Origin: Pilibacter termitis
GTDB taxonomy: Bacteria; Bacillota; Bacilli; Lactobacillales; Streptococcaceae
Direction: 5' to 3'
Length of the DNA stretch: 64,000 nt
NCBI RefSeq assembly: GCF_900167335.1
Contig: NZ_FUXI01000017.1
Location: 1 to 64,000, forward strand
Positions 46,838 through 57,004 of the stretch are shown piece by piece. Position numbers and translations under genes: made by a program. Position 1 is the stretch's first letter. The number at the start of each line of letters is the position of its first letter. Below the pieces are notes generated by a model. It did no database searches and was not told the DNA's origin. It saw only the letters and a program-made list of their open reading frames with translations.

Positions 46838-48010
46838 TTATCGTTTTGATTTTTTCTTTTTCTTCTTCTTTTTGACTTCTACTATCTTGGGTTTTTCCGT
46901 CACAAGTTGACCGCCCCAGAGAAAAATTTCCTGACTTGTCACACCTAATTCTTTTTCCAGTTTCTTGAGTGAGTTACTTTGTGAATTTTCGACAAAAGTT
47001 AATACCGTCCCACTTTTGCCCATTCTTCCCACTCGTCCTGTCCGATGTGTAAAGCTCTCTAGCGACAATGGCGTTTCAAAATTAACAATTGCACTAAGAT
47101 TTTCAAGGTCTAACCCTCGAGCTAACACGTCCGTTGTCAAAAGTAATTTGATTTCGCCACTTTGAAATTTATCTAACGCTGCTTTTCTTAAAAGTTTGTT
47201 CTGGTCGCTTGCCAAACTTGCAACTGCGACTCCCTCATACAGCAGTTTTTCTTCTGCATTGCCTACTTCTGCTAATTCGTTAAAAAAAACAATTGCTTGG
47301 AAATTTTCCACGTAAGCAAGTGAACGCAACGTGTCTACACGTTTTCTCGGTGAAACCTGAAGTCTTAAATAATCCACTTCACCTTTCGAACGATCTTCGT
47401 TTGTTACGTCTATCACTAGCAACTTTTCGCCCGCCAACTTTTGAATTGCCGCACCTTGATTATTTGCTGTTGCTGAGAAAAAAACGAGTTGAAAATCTTT
47501 TGGCACATGATGAATCAAACTAGAAGAAAAACTCGCTTCTTCGCCTGTAAGCAAGCTATCCACTTCATCTAGCACAATCGTTTCCACATTCATCAGCTTG
47601 ATTTTCTTCATTTTGACTAACTCATAAATGCGACCTGCCGTACCGATAATAATTTCCGGTCGTTTTTTCAAATTTTCAGCTTGTCGCTTAATATTGACAC
47701 CGCCAATAAAATTGCCTACTTTCAACTCAAGCAAATTCGCCCACTCTCTTGCAACTTCTGCGACTTGAACGGCTAATTCCTGTGTTGGTAAAAGGATAAT
47801 CAACTGATTGCCTGCACCTTTTTCGATAGTGAGCAAAAGCGGCAACAAATAAGCTAAAGTTTTCCCACTTCCCGTAGGAGAAATTCCTAGCACATTTTCT
47901 TTTTCTTTCAAGTATTCAAATGTCTTTTCCTGTATTAAACTTGGAGAGGAAAAGCCTAGACTTTCCCATTTTTCCTGCCAACTTTCTGGCAAATTTTCGA
48001 TAAATTTCAT
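46838..48010 (-). CDS. DEAD-box family RNA helicase
   Basis: About 390 residues, two RecA-like domains. Motif I is SPTGSGKT, Ia PTQELAVQ, motif II reads DEVD rather than DEAD, motif III SAT, motif V TDVLARGLD and motif VI HRTGRVGRMG. A lysine-rich tail (VEVKKKKKKKKSKR) probably binds RNA. The size and short tail resemble YfmL-type helicases of ribosome assembly. ATG at 48010 follows AGGAAG; the 21 residues upstream are not helicase-like. Confidence 0.92.
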   Translation of the reverse strand: MKFIENLPESWQEKWESLGFSSPSLIQEKTFEYLKEKENVLGISPTGSGKTLAYLLPLLLTIEKGAGNQLIILLPTQELAVQVAEVAREWANLLELKVGNFIGGVNIKRQAENLKKRPEIIIGTAGRIYELVKMKKIKLMNVETIVLDEVDSLLTGEEASFSSSLIHHVPKDFQLVFFSATANNQGAAIQKLAGEKLLVIDVTNEDRSKGEVDYLRLQVSPRKRVDTLRSLAYVENFQAIVFFNELAEVGNAEEKLLYEGVAVASLASDQNKLLRKAALDKFQSGEIKLLLTTDVLARGLDLENLSAIVNFETPLSLESFTHRTGRVGRMGKSGTVLTFVENSQSNSLKKLEKELGVTSQEIFLWGGQLVTEKPKIVEVKKKKKKKKSKR

Positions 48011-48092
48011 CTTTCTTCCTGTTCTAAGAAAAGAAATTGAGACCGTTGTTTCAACGAAAAACGACTGAAACACTTGCTCAACTTCTTCTCAG

Positions 48093-49079
48093 TTATTCCT
48101 TATCTGCTGCAAATTCAATTCCCGCGTCCATTCGCATATCGTAAAGCACTTGATTGACTTTTTGCGACAAATCAGCAAGCTCTTCGTATTTTTTTATGTC
48201 ATTTGTGGCAATAATTTTTGCAAAAGCATTTGCCTCGTCAAACATACCATGTTCATGCGGATGTGTCTCGATTGTTTCCTCGATTTCATTACGTTTTTTA
48301 TAAACAAGCGTGTCAATTGTTGAAACTTCCCCTAAAATCAATGTGCCGTTAGAAAAATAAATTTGTGACGGAGCATAGTTGTCGATGTTTTTTCCGGGAG
48401 AAATTTGCACGTCAAAGTTTTCATAGCGTAACACACCTACACCATATCCGTCAACTCCTGACGGAAGAAGTCTCGCAGTATAACGCACGCTTTGTGGCAA
48501 ACCAAACAAAGCAATCGCTGGATAAACAAGATACACCCCTAAATCCATTAAAGCTCCACCTGAAAATTTTGGACTAAAAATATTCGGTTCTTCACCACGA
48601 AGTAACGCCTCCATACGTGAAGAATACTTGGCATAACAAAATTCAGCACCCCAAACCTCTTCTTTTTCAACGATTTCTTTTACGATTGTAAAACTTTTCT
48701 CATGCAAGCTACGAATTGCCTCGAAATAAAAACAGTTTTTTTCAGCTGCAATTTTCAAAATCTCCTCCATTTCTTTCGGAGTAGAAAACGCTGGTTTTTC
48801 GACAATTACGTGCTTTTCATGCAACAACGTTTCACGTGCTTGCGTAAAATGCAAACCATTAGGCGAGGCGATATAGACAATATCTAGCGTTTCATCACTT
48901 AAAAACGCATCCAATGAATCAAATAATTCAATACTCTCACCGTATTTTCCAGCAAATCGCCCTGCACTCTCTAGTGTTCGTGAATACACTGAATGAAGTT
49001 TATACTCCTTCGTCAAGAGAGCCGCATCAACAAATGCACCAGTAATCCAATTTGTCCCGATAATACCTAAATTTAACAT
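48093..49079 (-). CDS. Gfo/Idh/MocA family oxidoreductase
   Basis: About 328 residues. NAD(P)-binding Rossmann start NLGIIGTNWITGAFVDAAL; HVIVEKPAFSTPKEME holds the EKP motif, and GGALMDLGVYLVYPAIALFG is the conserved GGG-x-LxDxG segment. Substrates in this family range from inositol to sugars, and this one is not identifiable. ATG at 49079 follows GGAGGG. Monocistronic. Confidence 0.93.
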   Translation of the reverse strand: MLNLGIIGTNWITGAFVDAALLTKEYKLHSVYSRTLESAGRFAGKYGESIELFDSLDAFLSDETLDIVYIASPNGLHFTQARETLLHEKHVIVEKPAFSTPKEMEEILKIAAEKNCFYFEAIRSLHEKSFTIVKEIVEKEEVWGAEFCYAKYSSRMEALLRGEEPNIFSPKFSGGALMDLGVYLVYPAIALFGLPQSVRYTARLLPSGVDGYGVGVLRYENFDVQISPGKNIDNYAPSQIYFSNGTLILGEVSTIDTLVYKKRNEIEETIETHPHEHGMFDEANAFAKIIATNDIKKYEELADLSQKVNQVLYDMRMDAGIEFAADKE

Positions 49080-49146
49080 AAAAAACCCTCCGTAATTTTT
49101 TCTTGGTAAGGGTATTATACCATGAAAAAACATTTAGAGGGGGGAA

Positions 49147-49162
49147 TTTTTTAGAGGTGCCC
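49147..49162. repeat. Half copy of the dispersed palindromic repeat (copy F)
   Basis: TTTTTTAGAGGTGCCC is the right end of the family. The left end is not clear. It lies between the oxidoreductase start and the EcsC-gene end. Confidence 0.5.
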
Positions 49163-49210
49163 TTATACGAAAAAAGGTAAGTTTATTCAAAGAAAGCAGC
49201 AACACACACC

Positions 49211-49912
49211 TTAAAGAATTAAATCTTTTTTATCAATAATTGTTCCATCTCCCATATCAATACCTACTTCAGTAAATGTTTTTTTAGCTAATTGTGCAAT
49301 CGTTTTTGTTGTTAGAGCATCAAATGTTCCACCTACCACTGCTCCAGCAACAGGAATTACTTTCCCAAGATTCACAGCACCTTTTGTACCAAACTTAGTA
49401 ATTAGCCTAAAACCAACTGCTTGGTTAATTTTTGTGAGAGTTTTCCCCGGAACTTTTTGCACTACTCCACGCAACATTTTATTACCAATTACAATACCCG
49501 TTTTCTTCATAATATCCGCAACTGAAGTACCTGCAAGAGTTGCATAAACAAAAGTTTGAACTTGATCACTTTTTAAATCATATCCACGAATTAAAGCAAT
49601 AGCAGCAATCATTCGCATTTGAAATAAAATCACAGACGTTACATTTGCAGGGATTGTTATAGGCATTGTGAGAATCCCTCCAAATCCAGTAACAAATCCC
49701 GATGTAGTTGCTTTAGTGATTTGAAATTTCACTAACTTTTTAATCGCTGTTTCTTTATCGTGTTTAGAAAGGTAATCTTCAACTAGGTCATAAATGCTTT
49801 TTTCACCCGGTAATCCTGTCAAAGTTTTATCATAAGCCCAATCTAAGACCTGTAACATTTTTTCTCTTGAAACCATAGTTTTTTCAACTTCTTTTTTCTC
49901 ATTATTATTCAT
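49211..49912 (-). CDS. EcsC family protein
   Basis: 233 residues. VLDWAYDKTLTGLPGEKSIY, a glycine/hydrophobic central segment (GFVTGFGGILTMPITIPANV, then MRMIAAIALIRGYD), and GAVVGGTFDALTTKTIAQLA are EcsC family features. The family may associate with membranes; its function is not defined. GGAGGT precedes the ATG. Monocistronic on the minus strand. Confidence 0.85.
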   Translation of the reverse strand: MNNNEKKEVEKTMVSREKMLQVLDWAYDKTLTGLPGEKSIYDLVEDYLSKHDKETAIKKLVKFQITKATTSGFVTGFGGILTMPITIPANVTSVILFQMRMIAAIALIRGYDLKSDQVQTFVYATLAGTSVADIMKKTGIVIGNKMLRGVVQKVPGKTLTKINQAVGFRLITKFGTKGAVNLGKVIPVAGAVVGGTFDALTTKTIAQLAKKTFTEVGIDMGDGTIIDKKDLIL

Positions 49913-49943
49913 GTTATACCTCCATGATTATACATTGACGTCT

Positions 49944-50990
49944 CTACTTCATCCCTTCCAAATACTCCAAAGCCTCTTTTGCCGTTTTTACAGGGATGAT
50001 TTTCATTTTCGTTTTTAGTTTTTTGGCTGCTGCGAGTGCTTCTTTGTAGTTGCTTTGAATTTCTGGGTCGTATTTTTTCATTTCTTTCGTAATTTCATCA
50101 TCTGGAGCAAAGAAAATTTCTGCTCCTTGCTTACTTGCTGAGGCGACTTTTTTGTCAATACCGCCAATTCTTCCGACTTCTCCGTCAAAATCCATTGTGC
50201 CAGTACCAGCGATTTTTTTGCCTTTACGAATGTCCTTCCCTGTAATTTTCGTATAAGTCTCAAGTGTCAACATCAAACCACCACTAGGGCCAGTAATGCC
50301 ATACGCCTCATAGGTAATTGGCACTTCTGAAGTGATTTCAGTATTGTCAACAAGTGTAATACCAATTCCTGCAAATTTCGTGCCGGGTAATTTCATCAAC
50401 TTTCCTTTGGCATTTTTCTTTTTGCCGTCATGAGTAAATTCAACCGTTGCTGAGTTGCCGATTTTTTGACTGTGAACGTAATCGACTAACTCTTTTGAGC
50501 TTTTAAACGACTTTCCGTTGACACCTGTGACAATATCTCCTACTGAAATTTGGTCTTTAAAAGCAGAATCGTCACTAATACTCATTACATAGACACCTTT
50601 GAACTTCATTTCATACTTCATTTTCGCTAGTTTCAACGCCTCAACTTTTGCTGCATTTTGAGCGGATTTCATGTAAAATTCATTCATTTGAATGTATTCT
50701 TCTGTTGTCGCTCCTCCTAGCATATCTCGCTCGGAAATAATTTCAGTAAAAGGGACAAATTTTGAAACTAAAAGCGAAACACCTGTCGCCCGTCGTTCGC
50801 TGACGGTTGTGATATTAAAACTCCCTTTAAATTCATCTTCTTTTCCTTCGACATTGACAAAAGGTTTTAAATCTTCAACAGGACCGGGTAATTCTATAAA
50901 ATATGGTAGCGGAACAGTAACAAATGCTACTACAAAAAGTAGAGCAACAATCAGTCCGACAACTCCTTTGTTTCTTTTCAACCATTTCAT
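49944..50990 (-). CDS. SepM-like PDZ/Lon-fold membrane serine protease
   Basis: 348 residues. One N-terminal membrane helix (GVVGLIVALLFVVAFVTVPL), a PDZ domain near residues 125-205 (VYVMSISDDSAFKDQISVGD), and a C-terminal S16 (Lon-type) protease domain with GPSGGLMLTLETYTKITG (catalytic serine) and RKGKKIAGTGTMDFDG, plus the lysine in GGIDKKVASA. Streptococcal SepM trims the competence pheromone CSP; a pheromone substrate is not known here. It is directly downstream of coaD, as in streptococci and Bacillus (YlbL). Confidence 0.93.
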   Translation of the reverse strand: MKWLKRNKGVVGLIVALLFVVAFVTVPLPYFIELPGPVEDLKPFVNVEGKEDEFKGSFNITTVSERRATGVSLLVSKFVPFTEIISERDMLGGATTEEYIQMNEFYMKSAQNAAKVEALKLAKMKYEMKFKGVYVMSISDDSAFKDQISVGDIVTGVNGKSFKSSKELVDYVHSQKIGNSATVEFTHDGKKKNAKGKLMKLPGTKFAGIGITLVDNTEITSEVPITYEAYGITGPSGGLMLTLETYTKITGKDIRKGKKIAGTGTMDFDGEVGRIGGIDKKVASASKQGAEIFFAPDDEITKEMKKYDPEIQSNYKEALAAAKKLKTKMKIIPVKTAKEALEYLEGMK

Positions 50991-50996
50991 AAGTAT

Positions 50997-51491
<495 letters not shown>

Positions 51492-52046
51492 CTATTTTTT
51501 TCGTCTGTAAATCGCAACAGCGGTAATTCCATAAATTGCTTGTTTGTATTGGATAAATTCACCGATTTCATCGGATAATTTCACCTCTTTGTCTGTTTCA
51601 CAAAGAATAATACATTCCTCACTTAGCAAATCCAACTCTTGCATTTTCAATATTTGTTGCTCTATTTCTTGTTTAGCATAAGGTGGATCTAAGAAAACAT
51701 AGTCAAATTGCCGATTTTCTTCATGAAATTTACTCAAGGCTTTGTTTGCATCTAATTTGAACACCTCAAAACTTTGTTCAGATTTTGTCAAAGCTACATT
51801 TTCCTTGATCACTTGAATGGCAGGATACGCTCTGTCCACTAATACAGCTTGAGTTGCTCCACGGCTCACTGCCTCAATACCTAAAGCACCACTTCCAGCA
51901 AATAAATCAAGAGCAACGCCTCCGTCAAAAAATCCACCAAGCATATTAAACATGGACTCTTTCACCTTATCCGTTGTCGGTCTCGTATTTTTTCCGTCCA
52001 AACTTTTCAATCTGCGACCACGAAATTCACCAGAAATTACCCGCAT
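51492..52046 (-). CDS. rsmD: 16S rRNA (guanine(966)-N2)-methyltransferase
   Basis: 184 residues. [34 protein letters not shown], the SAM-binding [19 protein letters not shown] and the catalytic [11 protein letters not shown] are all family signatures. Its ATG overlaps the ylbG stop by one base, with GAGGAG upstream. Cotranscribed with coaD. Confidence 0.96.
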   Translation of the reverse strand: MRVISGEFRGRRLKSLDGKNTRPTTDKVKESMFNMLGGFFDGGVALDLFAGSGALGIEAVSRGATQAVLVDRAYPAIQVIKENVALTKSEQSFEVFKLDANKALSKFHEENRQFDYVFLDPPYAKQEIEQQILKMQELDLLSEECIILCETDKEVKLSDEIGEFIQYKQAIYGITAVAIYRRKK

Positions 52047-52399
52047 TAGCCTAACTCCTCGCTCAAACGAATCGTCGTTTTCAATTCCTCAACTTCAAAG
52101 CCGTCATCATTGAATTTTAACGCATCTTTTGTGCCAATTTTATCTGCAAAGTTCATCTCAACATCTGGTCGATAACTTTCCTCGGCATTTCGTACAAAAT
52201 GCAATCGACGAATTTTCTCTAAACTACTTTCAACATTTTCTTCATTCATGTAAATAATAACATAGTGCATTTTATTAGAAACGTAGTGGATGTTCCCAAA
52301 TTTTTTCAAATGATTCAATTGTTTCATGCTATACACCCAGACTACGACAAGTCTACGTTTTTGTATTTTAAATGTATTTTCCTTTAATTCTTCTGACAT
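52046..52399 (-). CDS. ylbG: DUF2129 (YlbG) family protein
   Basis: About 117 residues. [40 protein letters not shown] and [20 protein letters not shown] match the UPF0298/DUF2129 family; here there is an extra C-terminal extension (about 30 residues). ATG at 52399 is decided by GGGAG seven bases upstream; the longer frame would overlap ylbF. Function not established. Conserved neighbour of ylbF and rsmD. Confidence 0.88.
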   Translation of the reverse strand: MSEELKENTFKIQKRRLVVVWVYSMKQLNHLKKFGNIHYVSNKMHYVIIYMNEENVESSLEKIRRLHFVRNAEESYRPDVEMNFADKIGTKDALKFNDDGFEVEELKTTIRLSEELG

Positions 52400-52424
52400 T
52401 CTGCTACTCCCTATTAATGAATTT

Positions 52425-52856
52425 TTATCTATTGTGCAGTCGAACACAATTTTTATGTCGTTCTCCTTTATCGAAAAATGGATTGCCCGCCTCTACTTGT
52501 ATTTCGCTTGAGATATTTTGAGCGATTTTTTCAGAGATTTCATCTAACATTGCTTGCAATTCCGTTTCAGCAAAACGAAATGCTGCAACACATTCATGCA
52601 AATCAAGTTCGCGTTTCTTTCGCTGTGCCTCCATTTGTAACGTGCGAAAATCAGGAACCTGCGTGCCATAATCTTTGATTTGATCAAACTTTTCTCTTGC
52701 TTGTAAAAAGTCATTTTTCAATTGTTGAACTTCTTTATTTTCGTTCATTTTCTGTTTTTTTTCAATATAATTTTGATAGCTTGTAGAATTTTTTACACTT
52801 TTACAAAGCAATTCTACATTATCCATTAGCTCAAAATAATTCTCTGTAATAATCAT
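52425..52856 (-). CDS. ylbF: YlbF-family regulator (RNase Y-associated)
   Basis: 143 residues, all-helical: LMDNVELLCKSVKNSTSYQN, the AREKFDQIKDYG segment, and LHECVAAFRFAETELQAMLD. In Bacillus YlbF joins YmcA and YaaT in a complex that directs RNase Y and affects competence, sporulation and biofilm. ATG overlaps the stop of the preceding gene (ATGA), with GAGGTAG upstream. Confidence 0.88.
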   Translation of the reverse strand: MIITENYFELMDNVELLCKSVKNSTSYQNYIEKKQKMNENKEVQQLKNDFLQAREKFDQIKDYGTQVPDFRTLQMEAQRKKRELDLHECVAAFRFAETELQAMLDEISEKIAQNISSEIQVEAGNPFFDKGERHKNCVRLHNR

Positions 52857-53410
52857 TTCTCTACCTCTATTATCATATAACGTTTTAATTGTACCAGTTC
52901 TTCAACTGATAAGTAAATAACGGAGGTCAATTTTCCGTTTTGTTTGGAAAAATTCAAAATAGCAAAGGCTCCATTTTTAAATTTCACAACAGGCGAATAG
53001 TTCATCTCACCGTCACTTAATTCAAGATTGTAAAGTTTCCCTTTCAAACGAAGGGAAATATTTGTTTTGAAATTTATTTTTTCCCCTATTTCACCAAGTG
53101 TTTGCCCGAGTTGAAAAGGGGTGAGTGGTGCCTCTTTTTCAGAAAGTTCTACCAAGGAAATCTTCCCTTTTTTGACTTTCACCTCATCTGCCTCTCTTGC
53201 CCAACTTTTATTTGGCAATGACTCTTTTCCTATGTATAAAGCACCACCAGTAGTAGCAAGGTGGTCGCTTTCCTGTTTTTTTTGCGTCATATCATTCAGA
53301 TTTATTTGCTCCTCTTTCGGTTCATCTGAAAAAAAGATTGGCTGAAAATAAGCAATGACGAGGAAAAACATGAAAAAAACAATGAAACTTATAACTGTTT
53401 TTATTTTCAA
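52853..53410 (-). CDS. Membrane-anchored extracellular protein of unknown function
   Basis: 185 residues. TTG start with GGAGGG upstream. One N-terminal hydrophobic helix (VISFIVFFMFFLVIAYFQPI) without a lipobox, then a predicted extracellular beta-rich domain (KGKISLVELSEKEAPLTPFQ, LRLKGKLYNLELSDGEMNYS). I do not recognise a family. In Bacillus the gene before ylbF neighbours a CAP-domain protein (YlbC), but no CAP domain is seen here. It is coupled to ylbF by ATGA overlap, suggesting coordinated use. Confidence 0.72.
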   Translation of the reverse strand: MKIKTVISFIVFFMFFLVIAYFQPIFFSDEPKEEQINLNDMTQKKQESDHLATTGGALYIGKESLPNKSWAREADEVKVKKGKISLVELSEKEAPLTPFQLGQTLGEIGEKINFKTNISLRLKGKLYNLELSDGEMNYSPVVKFKNGAFAILNFSKQNGKLTSVIYLSVEELVQLKRYMIIEVEK

Positions 53411-53480
53411 TAGTTTTCCCTCCTTGCTTTTTTATTATGAATTTGCCTAAGTTTGAGCATTGCTCTATTTCGACAGTATT

Positions 53481-56400
53481 TTATTGCTCTTTTAATTCAA
53501 GCAACAAGTCATTAGAAGAAACAGGTTCGTTTTCTGTAACGTAAACTTGTTCTACTACGCAATCAAATGGAGCAGTAATGCTCGTTTCCATTTTCATTGC
53601 TTCTGTGATAATCAACGGTGCATCTTTCTTGACGATGTCGCCTTTTTTCACTAGCACTTTTAGCACGGAACCGCTCATAGTAGCACCAATATGCTCACGA
53701 TTGGTCGGTTCTGCTTTTTTCTTGACTAATACGTTTGTTTTGATGTTTTTGTCTTGTACGACAATTTCTCGACGTTGTCCGTTTAGATTAAAGAATAGTG
53801 TCCGTTTTCCTTCGATAGTTGGCTCGCCAATTTCATCAAGGCGAACAATCAGCGTTTTTCCTCGCTCAATTTGTACTTCAATGGTTTCACCTAATCGGAT
53901 ACCATAGAAGAATGCTGGCGTATCAAGGATACTGACTTCTCCGTATTCTTCTGCTTTCTTGACATAATCAAGAAATACTTGCGGATACATTAAATAGCTC
54001 AATACTTCTTCAAATTTAGGTGTGTAGCCGATTTTTTCTTTTAATTCACTGGCAACTTTTTCAAAGTCAACAGGTGGCACATTTTCTCCCGGTCGTGTGG
54101 TAAGTGGAGTTTGACCTTTCAAAATAATTTTTTGCAATTTCTCTGGGAAATTCCCAACAGGCTGACCTAAATCACCCATAAAGAAACTGATAACGGAATC
54201 TGGATAGCTCAATGTTTCACCACGCTCGTAAATATCTTCTTCCGTCAAATTATTTTGTACCATGAAAAGTGACATATCGCCAACGACTTTACTTGAAGGT
54301 GTTACTTTGACAATATCACCGAACATCATGTTGACATTGTGATACATTTCTTTAATATCGTCCCACTTCTCAGCAAGACCAACTGCTTTGGCTTGTTCCA
54401 TTAAATTCGTATATTGTCCGCCCGGCATTTCATGATGATACACTTCCGTTTGCGGTGTCGTCAAGCCTTTTTCAAATGGAAGATAGAATTTACGGACATC
54501 TTCCCAATAATGATTGAGTTTTTGCACGTTTTCAATCGAAATATTTGGCTCACGCTCAGAATCTACAAGTGCATAGTAGAGCGAACTCATAGACGGTTGT
54601 GACGTTCCGCTAGAAAGAGCACTCGTTGCCACGTCTACAATATCCACTCCTGCCTTGACCGCTGCTGAATAGGTGATAATCCCATTTCCACTCGTGTCAT
54701 GCGTGTGTAGATGAATTGGCAAGTCGGTAATATCCTTTAATTCTGAAATCAAGCGATATGCCGCTTGAGGTTTCAAAAGTCCCGCCATATCTTTGATTGC
54801 CAAAATATGAGCACCACTTGCCTCTAGCTCTTTTGCTAAGTCTTTATAGTATTGTACGTTATATTTCGTGCGATTTGGGTCGTTAATGTCACCAGTATAA
54901 CACATTACCGCTTCAGCAATTTTCCCGCTATCACGCACTGTCTGGATAGAACGAGTCAGCTGTGGCACCCAGTTTAGACTGTCAAACACACGGAAAACAT
55001 CAATTCCTTGTTTGGCACTTTCCTTGATAAATTCTTCGATGACGTTGTCAGGATAATTTTGATACCCGACTGCATTTGACCCTCTAAAGAGCATTTGTAA
55101 AAGCGTATTTGGCATTAATGAGCGAATAATCCGCAATCTTTCCCAAGGGTCTTCTCCTAAGAAACGATATGCCACGTCAAATGTTGCCCCACCCCACATC
55201 TCACTTGAAAACAACTCAGGAAGTCCTTTTTCCGTCAATTTCGCAATTTGTTTAAAATCAGTGGTACGAACTCTTGTCGCAAGTAAACTTTGGTGAGCAT
55301 CTCGGAAAGTCGTATCCGTTAGCAACACATGGTCTTGATCTTTCACCCATTCTGCAACGGCATCTGCACCTTTACTATCCAAAATATTTTTCGCCGTCAA
55401 AACATTTTCTTTTACAATCATTCCCTCTGGCAAGCGTGGTGTGTCAAAATAAGGTTTCTCAATTTTATCCACCCCGGGATAGCCATTTACGGTAATGTTG
55501 CCAATGTATTTCATTGTTTTATTCCCTCTATCACGCACACGAGAAAACTCAAAAAGTTCGCTTGTGTTGTCAATAAAGGTCGTTTTCGCATCTCCCGTTT
55601 GGAAAATAGGGTGCTGAATTACATTTTGCATGAATGGAATATTTGTTTTCACTCCACGAATACGAAATTCTTTCAAACATCTCGTCATCATGCCGATCGT
55701 GCTTTTGAAATCACGTCCATGCGTACACACTTTTACCAAAAGCGAGTCGAAAAACGGTGTCACTTCATAACCTGCATAGGCATTTCCGACATCTAAACGC
55801 ACACCAAAGCCACCCGGAGAGCGATAGGTGTCAATTTTTCCTGTGTCAGGCAAGAAACCATTCGTAGCGTCTTCCGTTGTTACACGACACTGGATTGCTA
55901 CCCCACTTTTCTCGATATTTTCTTGAAGTGGCACACCGATTTCTTTATGCAAATCAAGCCCTTGTGCAATCAAAATTTGACTTGCTACAATGTCAATTCC
56001 TGTAATCATCTCGGTAATCGTATGTTCTACTTGCACACGAGGGTTGACCTCGATAAAGTAGAAATTTTCACCTTCCACTAGAAATTCAACTGTTCCAGCA
56101 TTGACATATCCCACGTGTTTCATCAAACGAGTAGCACTTTCGCAAATTTCTTGGCGAAGATTTTCGGATAAATTCACACTTGGTGCGATTTCTACGACTT
56201 TTTGGTGACGACGTTGAACCGAGCAATCACGCTCATACAAATGTACCACATTTCCATGCGTGTCCCCTAAAATCTGCACTTCGATATGCTTAGGGTCGGA
56301 AATGTATTTTTCCACGTAAATTTCATCACTACCAAATGCAGCTTTTGCCTCGGATTTTGCTCGTTCATAACCGTCACGTGCTTCAACTTCATCACGTGCC

Positions 56401-56909
56401 ACACGCATACCACGACCGCCACCACCAAGAGCTGCTTTAATCATGATAGGATAGCCATATTGATTGGCAAAAGCAAGCACACCGTCAATGTCCTCAACCG
56501 AGCCATTGCTACTTGGAATCGAAGAAAGTCCAGCCTCAAGGGCTGCTTGTTTCGCTTTGATTTTATCGCCAAAAATGTCCAAATGGTGCAACTCAGGTCC
56601 AATAAACACGAGATTTTCCTCTTGACAGCGACGTGCAAAATCAATGTTTTCACTTAACAAACCATATCCCGGATGAATGGCATCTGCTCCACATTCGTGA
56701 GCTACTCGCAAAATATCCTCAATGTCTAGGTAGGCTTCAATCGGTTTTTTGCCTTTTCCGATTAAATACGCTTCATCTGCTTTGAAACGATGAACGGAAT
56801 ATTCATCTTCCTGTGCATAAACTGCAACAGTTGAGATATTCAATTCTGCTGCTGCACGAAATACTCGAATCGCTATTTCACCACGATTTGCTACTAAAAT
56901 TTTCTTCAT
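53481..56909 (-). CDS. pyc: Pyruvate carboxylase
   Basis: Anaplerotic biotin enzyme converting pyruvate and bicarbonate to oxaloacetate. 1142 residues: biotin carboxylase domain (residues 1-450, IMIKAALGGGGRGMRVARDE, FIEVNPRVQVEHTITE), carboxyltransferase domain (from 530, LLTDTTFRDAHQSLLATRVR, HLHTHDTSGNG), tetramerisation region and C-terminal biotinyl domain with EAMKMET. AGGGGGT precedes the ATG. It lies downstream of ftsW, as in Bacillus (ylaN-ftsW-pycA), with repeat copy C between. Confidence 0.97.
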   Translation of the reverse strand: MKKILVANRGEIAIRVFRAAAELNISTVAVYAQEDEYSVHRFKADEAYLIGKGKKPIEAYLDIEDILRVAHECGADAIHPGYGLLSENIDFARRCQEENLVFIGPELHHLDIFGDKIKAKQAALEAGLSSIPSSNGSVEDIDGVLAFANQYGYPIMIKAALGGGGRGMRVARDEVEARDGYERAKSEAKAAFGSDEIYVEKYISDPKHIEVQILGDTHGNVVHLYERDCSVQRRHQKVVEIAPSVNLSENLRQEICESATRLMKHVGYVNAGTVEFLVEGENFYFIEVNPRVQVEHTITEMITGIDIVASQILIAQGLDLHKEIGVPLQENIEKSGVAIQCRVTTEDATNGFLPDTGKIDTYRSPGGFGVRLDVGNAYAGYEVTPFFDSLLVKVCTHGRDFKSTIGMMTRCLKEFRIRGVKTNIPFMQNVIQHPIFQTGDAKTTFIDNTSELFEFSRVRDRGNKTMKYIGNITVNGYPGVDKIEKPYFDTPRLPEGMIVKENVLTAKNILDSKGADAVAEWVKDQDHVLLTDTTFRDAHQSLLATRVRTTDFKQIAKLTEKGLPELFSSEMWGGATFDVAYRFLGEDPWERLRIIRSLMPNTLLQMLFRGSNAVGYQNYPDNVIEEFIKESAKQGIDVFRVFDSLNWVPQLTRSIQTVRDSGKIAEAVMCYTGDINDPNRTKYNVQYYKDLAKELEASGAHILAIKDMAGLLKPQAAYRLISELKDITDLPIHLHTHDTSGNGIITYSAAVKAGVDIVDVATSALSSGTSQPSMSSLYYALVDSEREPNISIENVQKLNHYWEDVRKFYLPFEKGLTTPQTEVYHHEMPGGQYTNLMEQAKAVGLAEKWDDIKEMYHNVNMMFGDIVKVTPSSKVVGDMSLFMVQNNLTEEDIYERGETLSYPDSVISFFMGDLGQPVGNFPEKLQKIILKGQTPLTTRPGENVPPVDFEKVASELKEKIGYTPKFEEVLSYLMYPQVFLDYVKKAEEYGEVSILDTPAFFYGIRLGETIEVQIERGKTLIVRLDEIGEPTIEGKRTLFFNLNGQRREIVVQDKNIKTNVLVKKKAEPTNREHIGATMSGSVLKVLVKKGDIVKKDAPLIITEAMKMETSITAPFDCVVEQVYVTENEPVSSNDLLLELKEQ

Positions 56910-56929
56910 ACGTTACCCCCTAAGTTTAT

Positions 56930-56983
56930 GGGCATCTCTAAAAACTCGCTAATTTAGTCTTAAGCAGAGTTTTTAGAGTTCCC
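56930..56983. repeat. Dispersed palindromic repeat, copy C (54 bp)
   Basis: Left end GGGCATCTCTAAAAACTC, then CTAATTTAGTCTTAAGC and the right end GAGTTTTTAGAGTTCCC. The interior equals the right arm of copy B at 45829-45848, so copy C looks like an internally deleted form. It lies between the ftsW end and pyc start. Confidence 0.8.
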
Positions 56984-57004
56984 TTATTTATTAACACAAG
57001 AAAA

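Noticed and set aside
55329-55796. 155-residue plus-strand reading frame inside pyc
   Set aside because: It is antisense to the continuous pyruvate carboxylase frame and matches no family.
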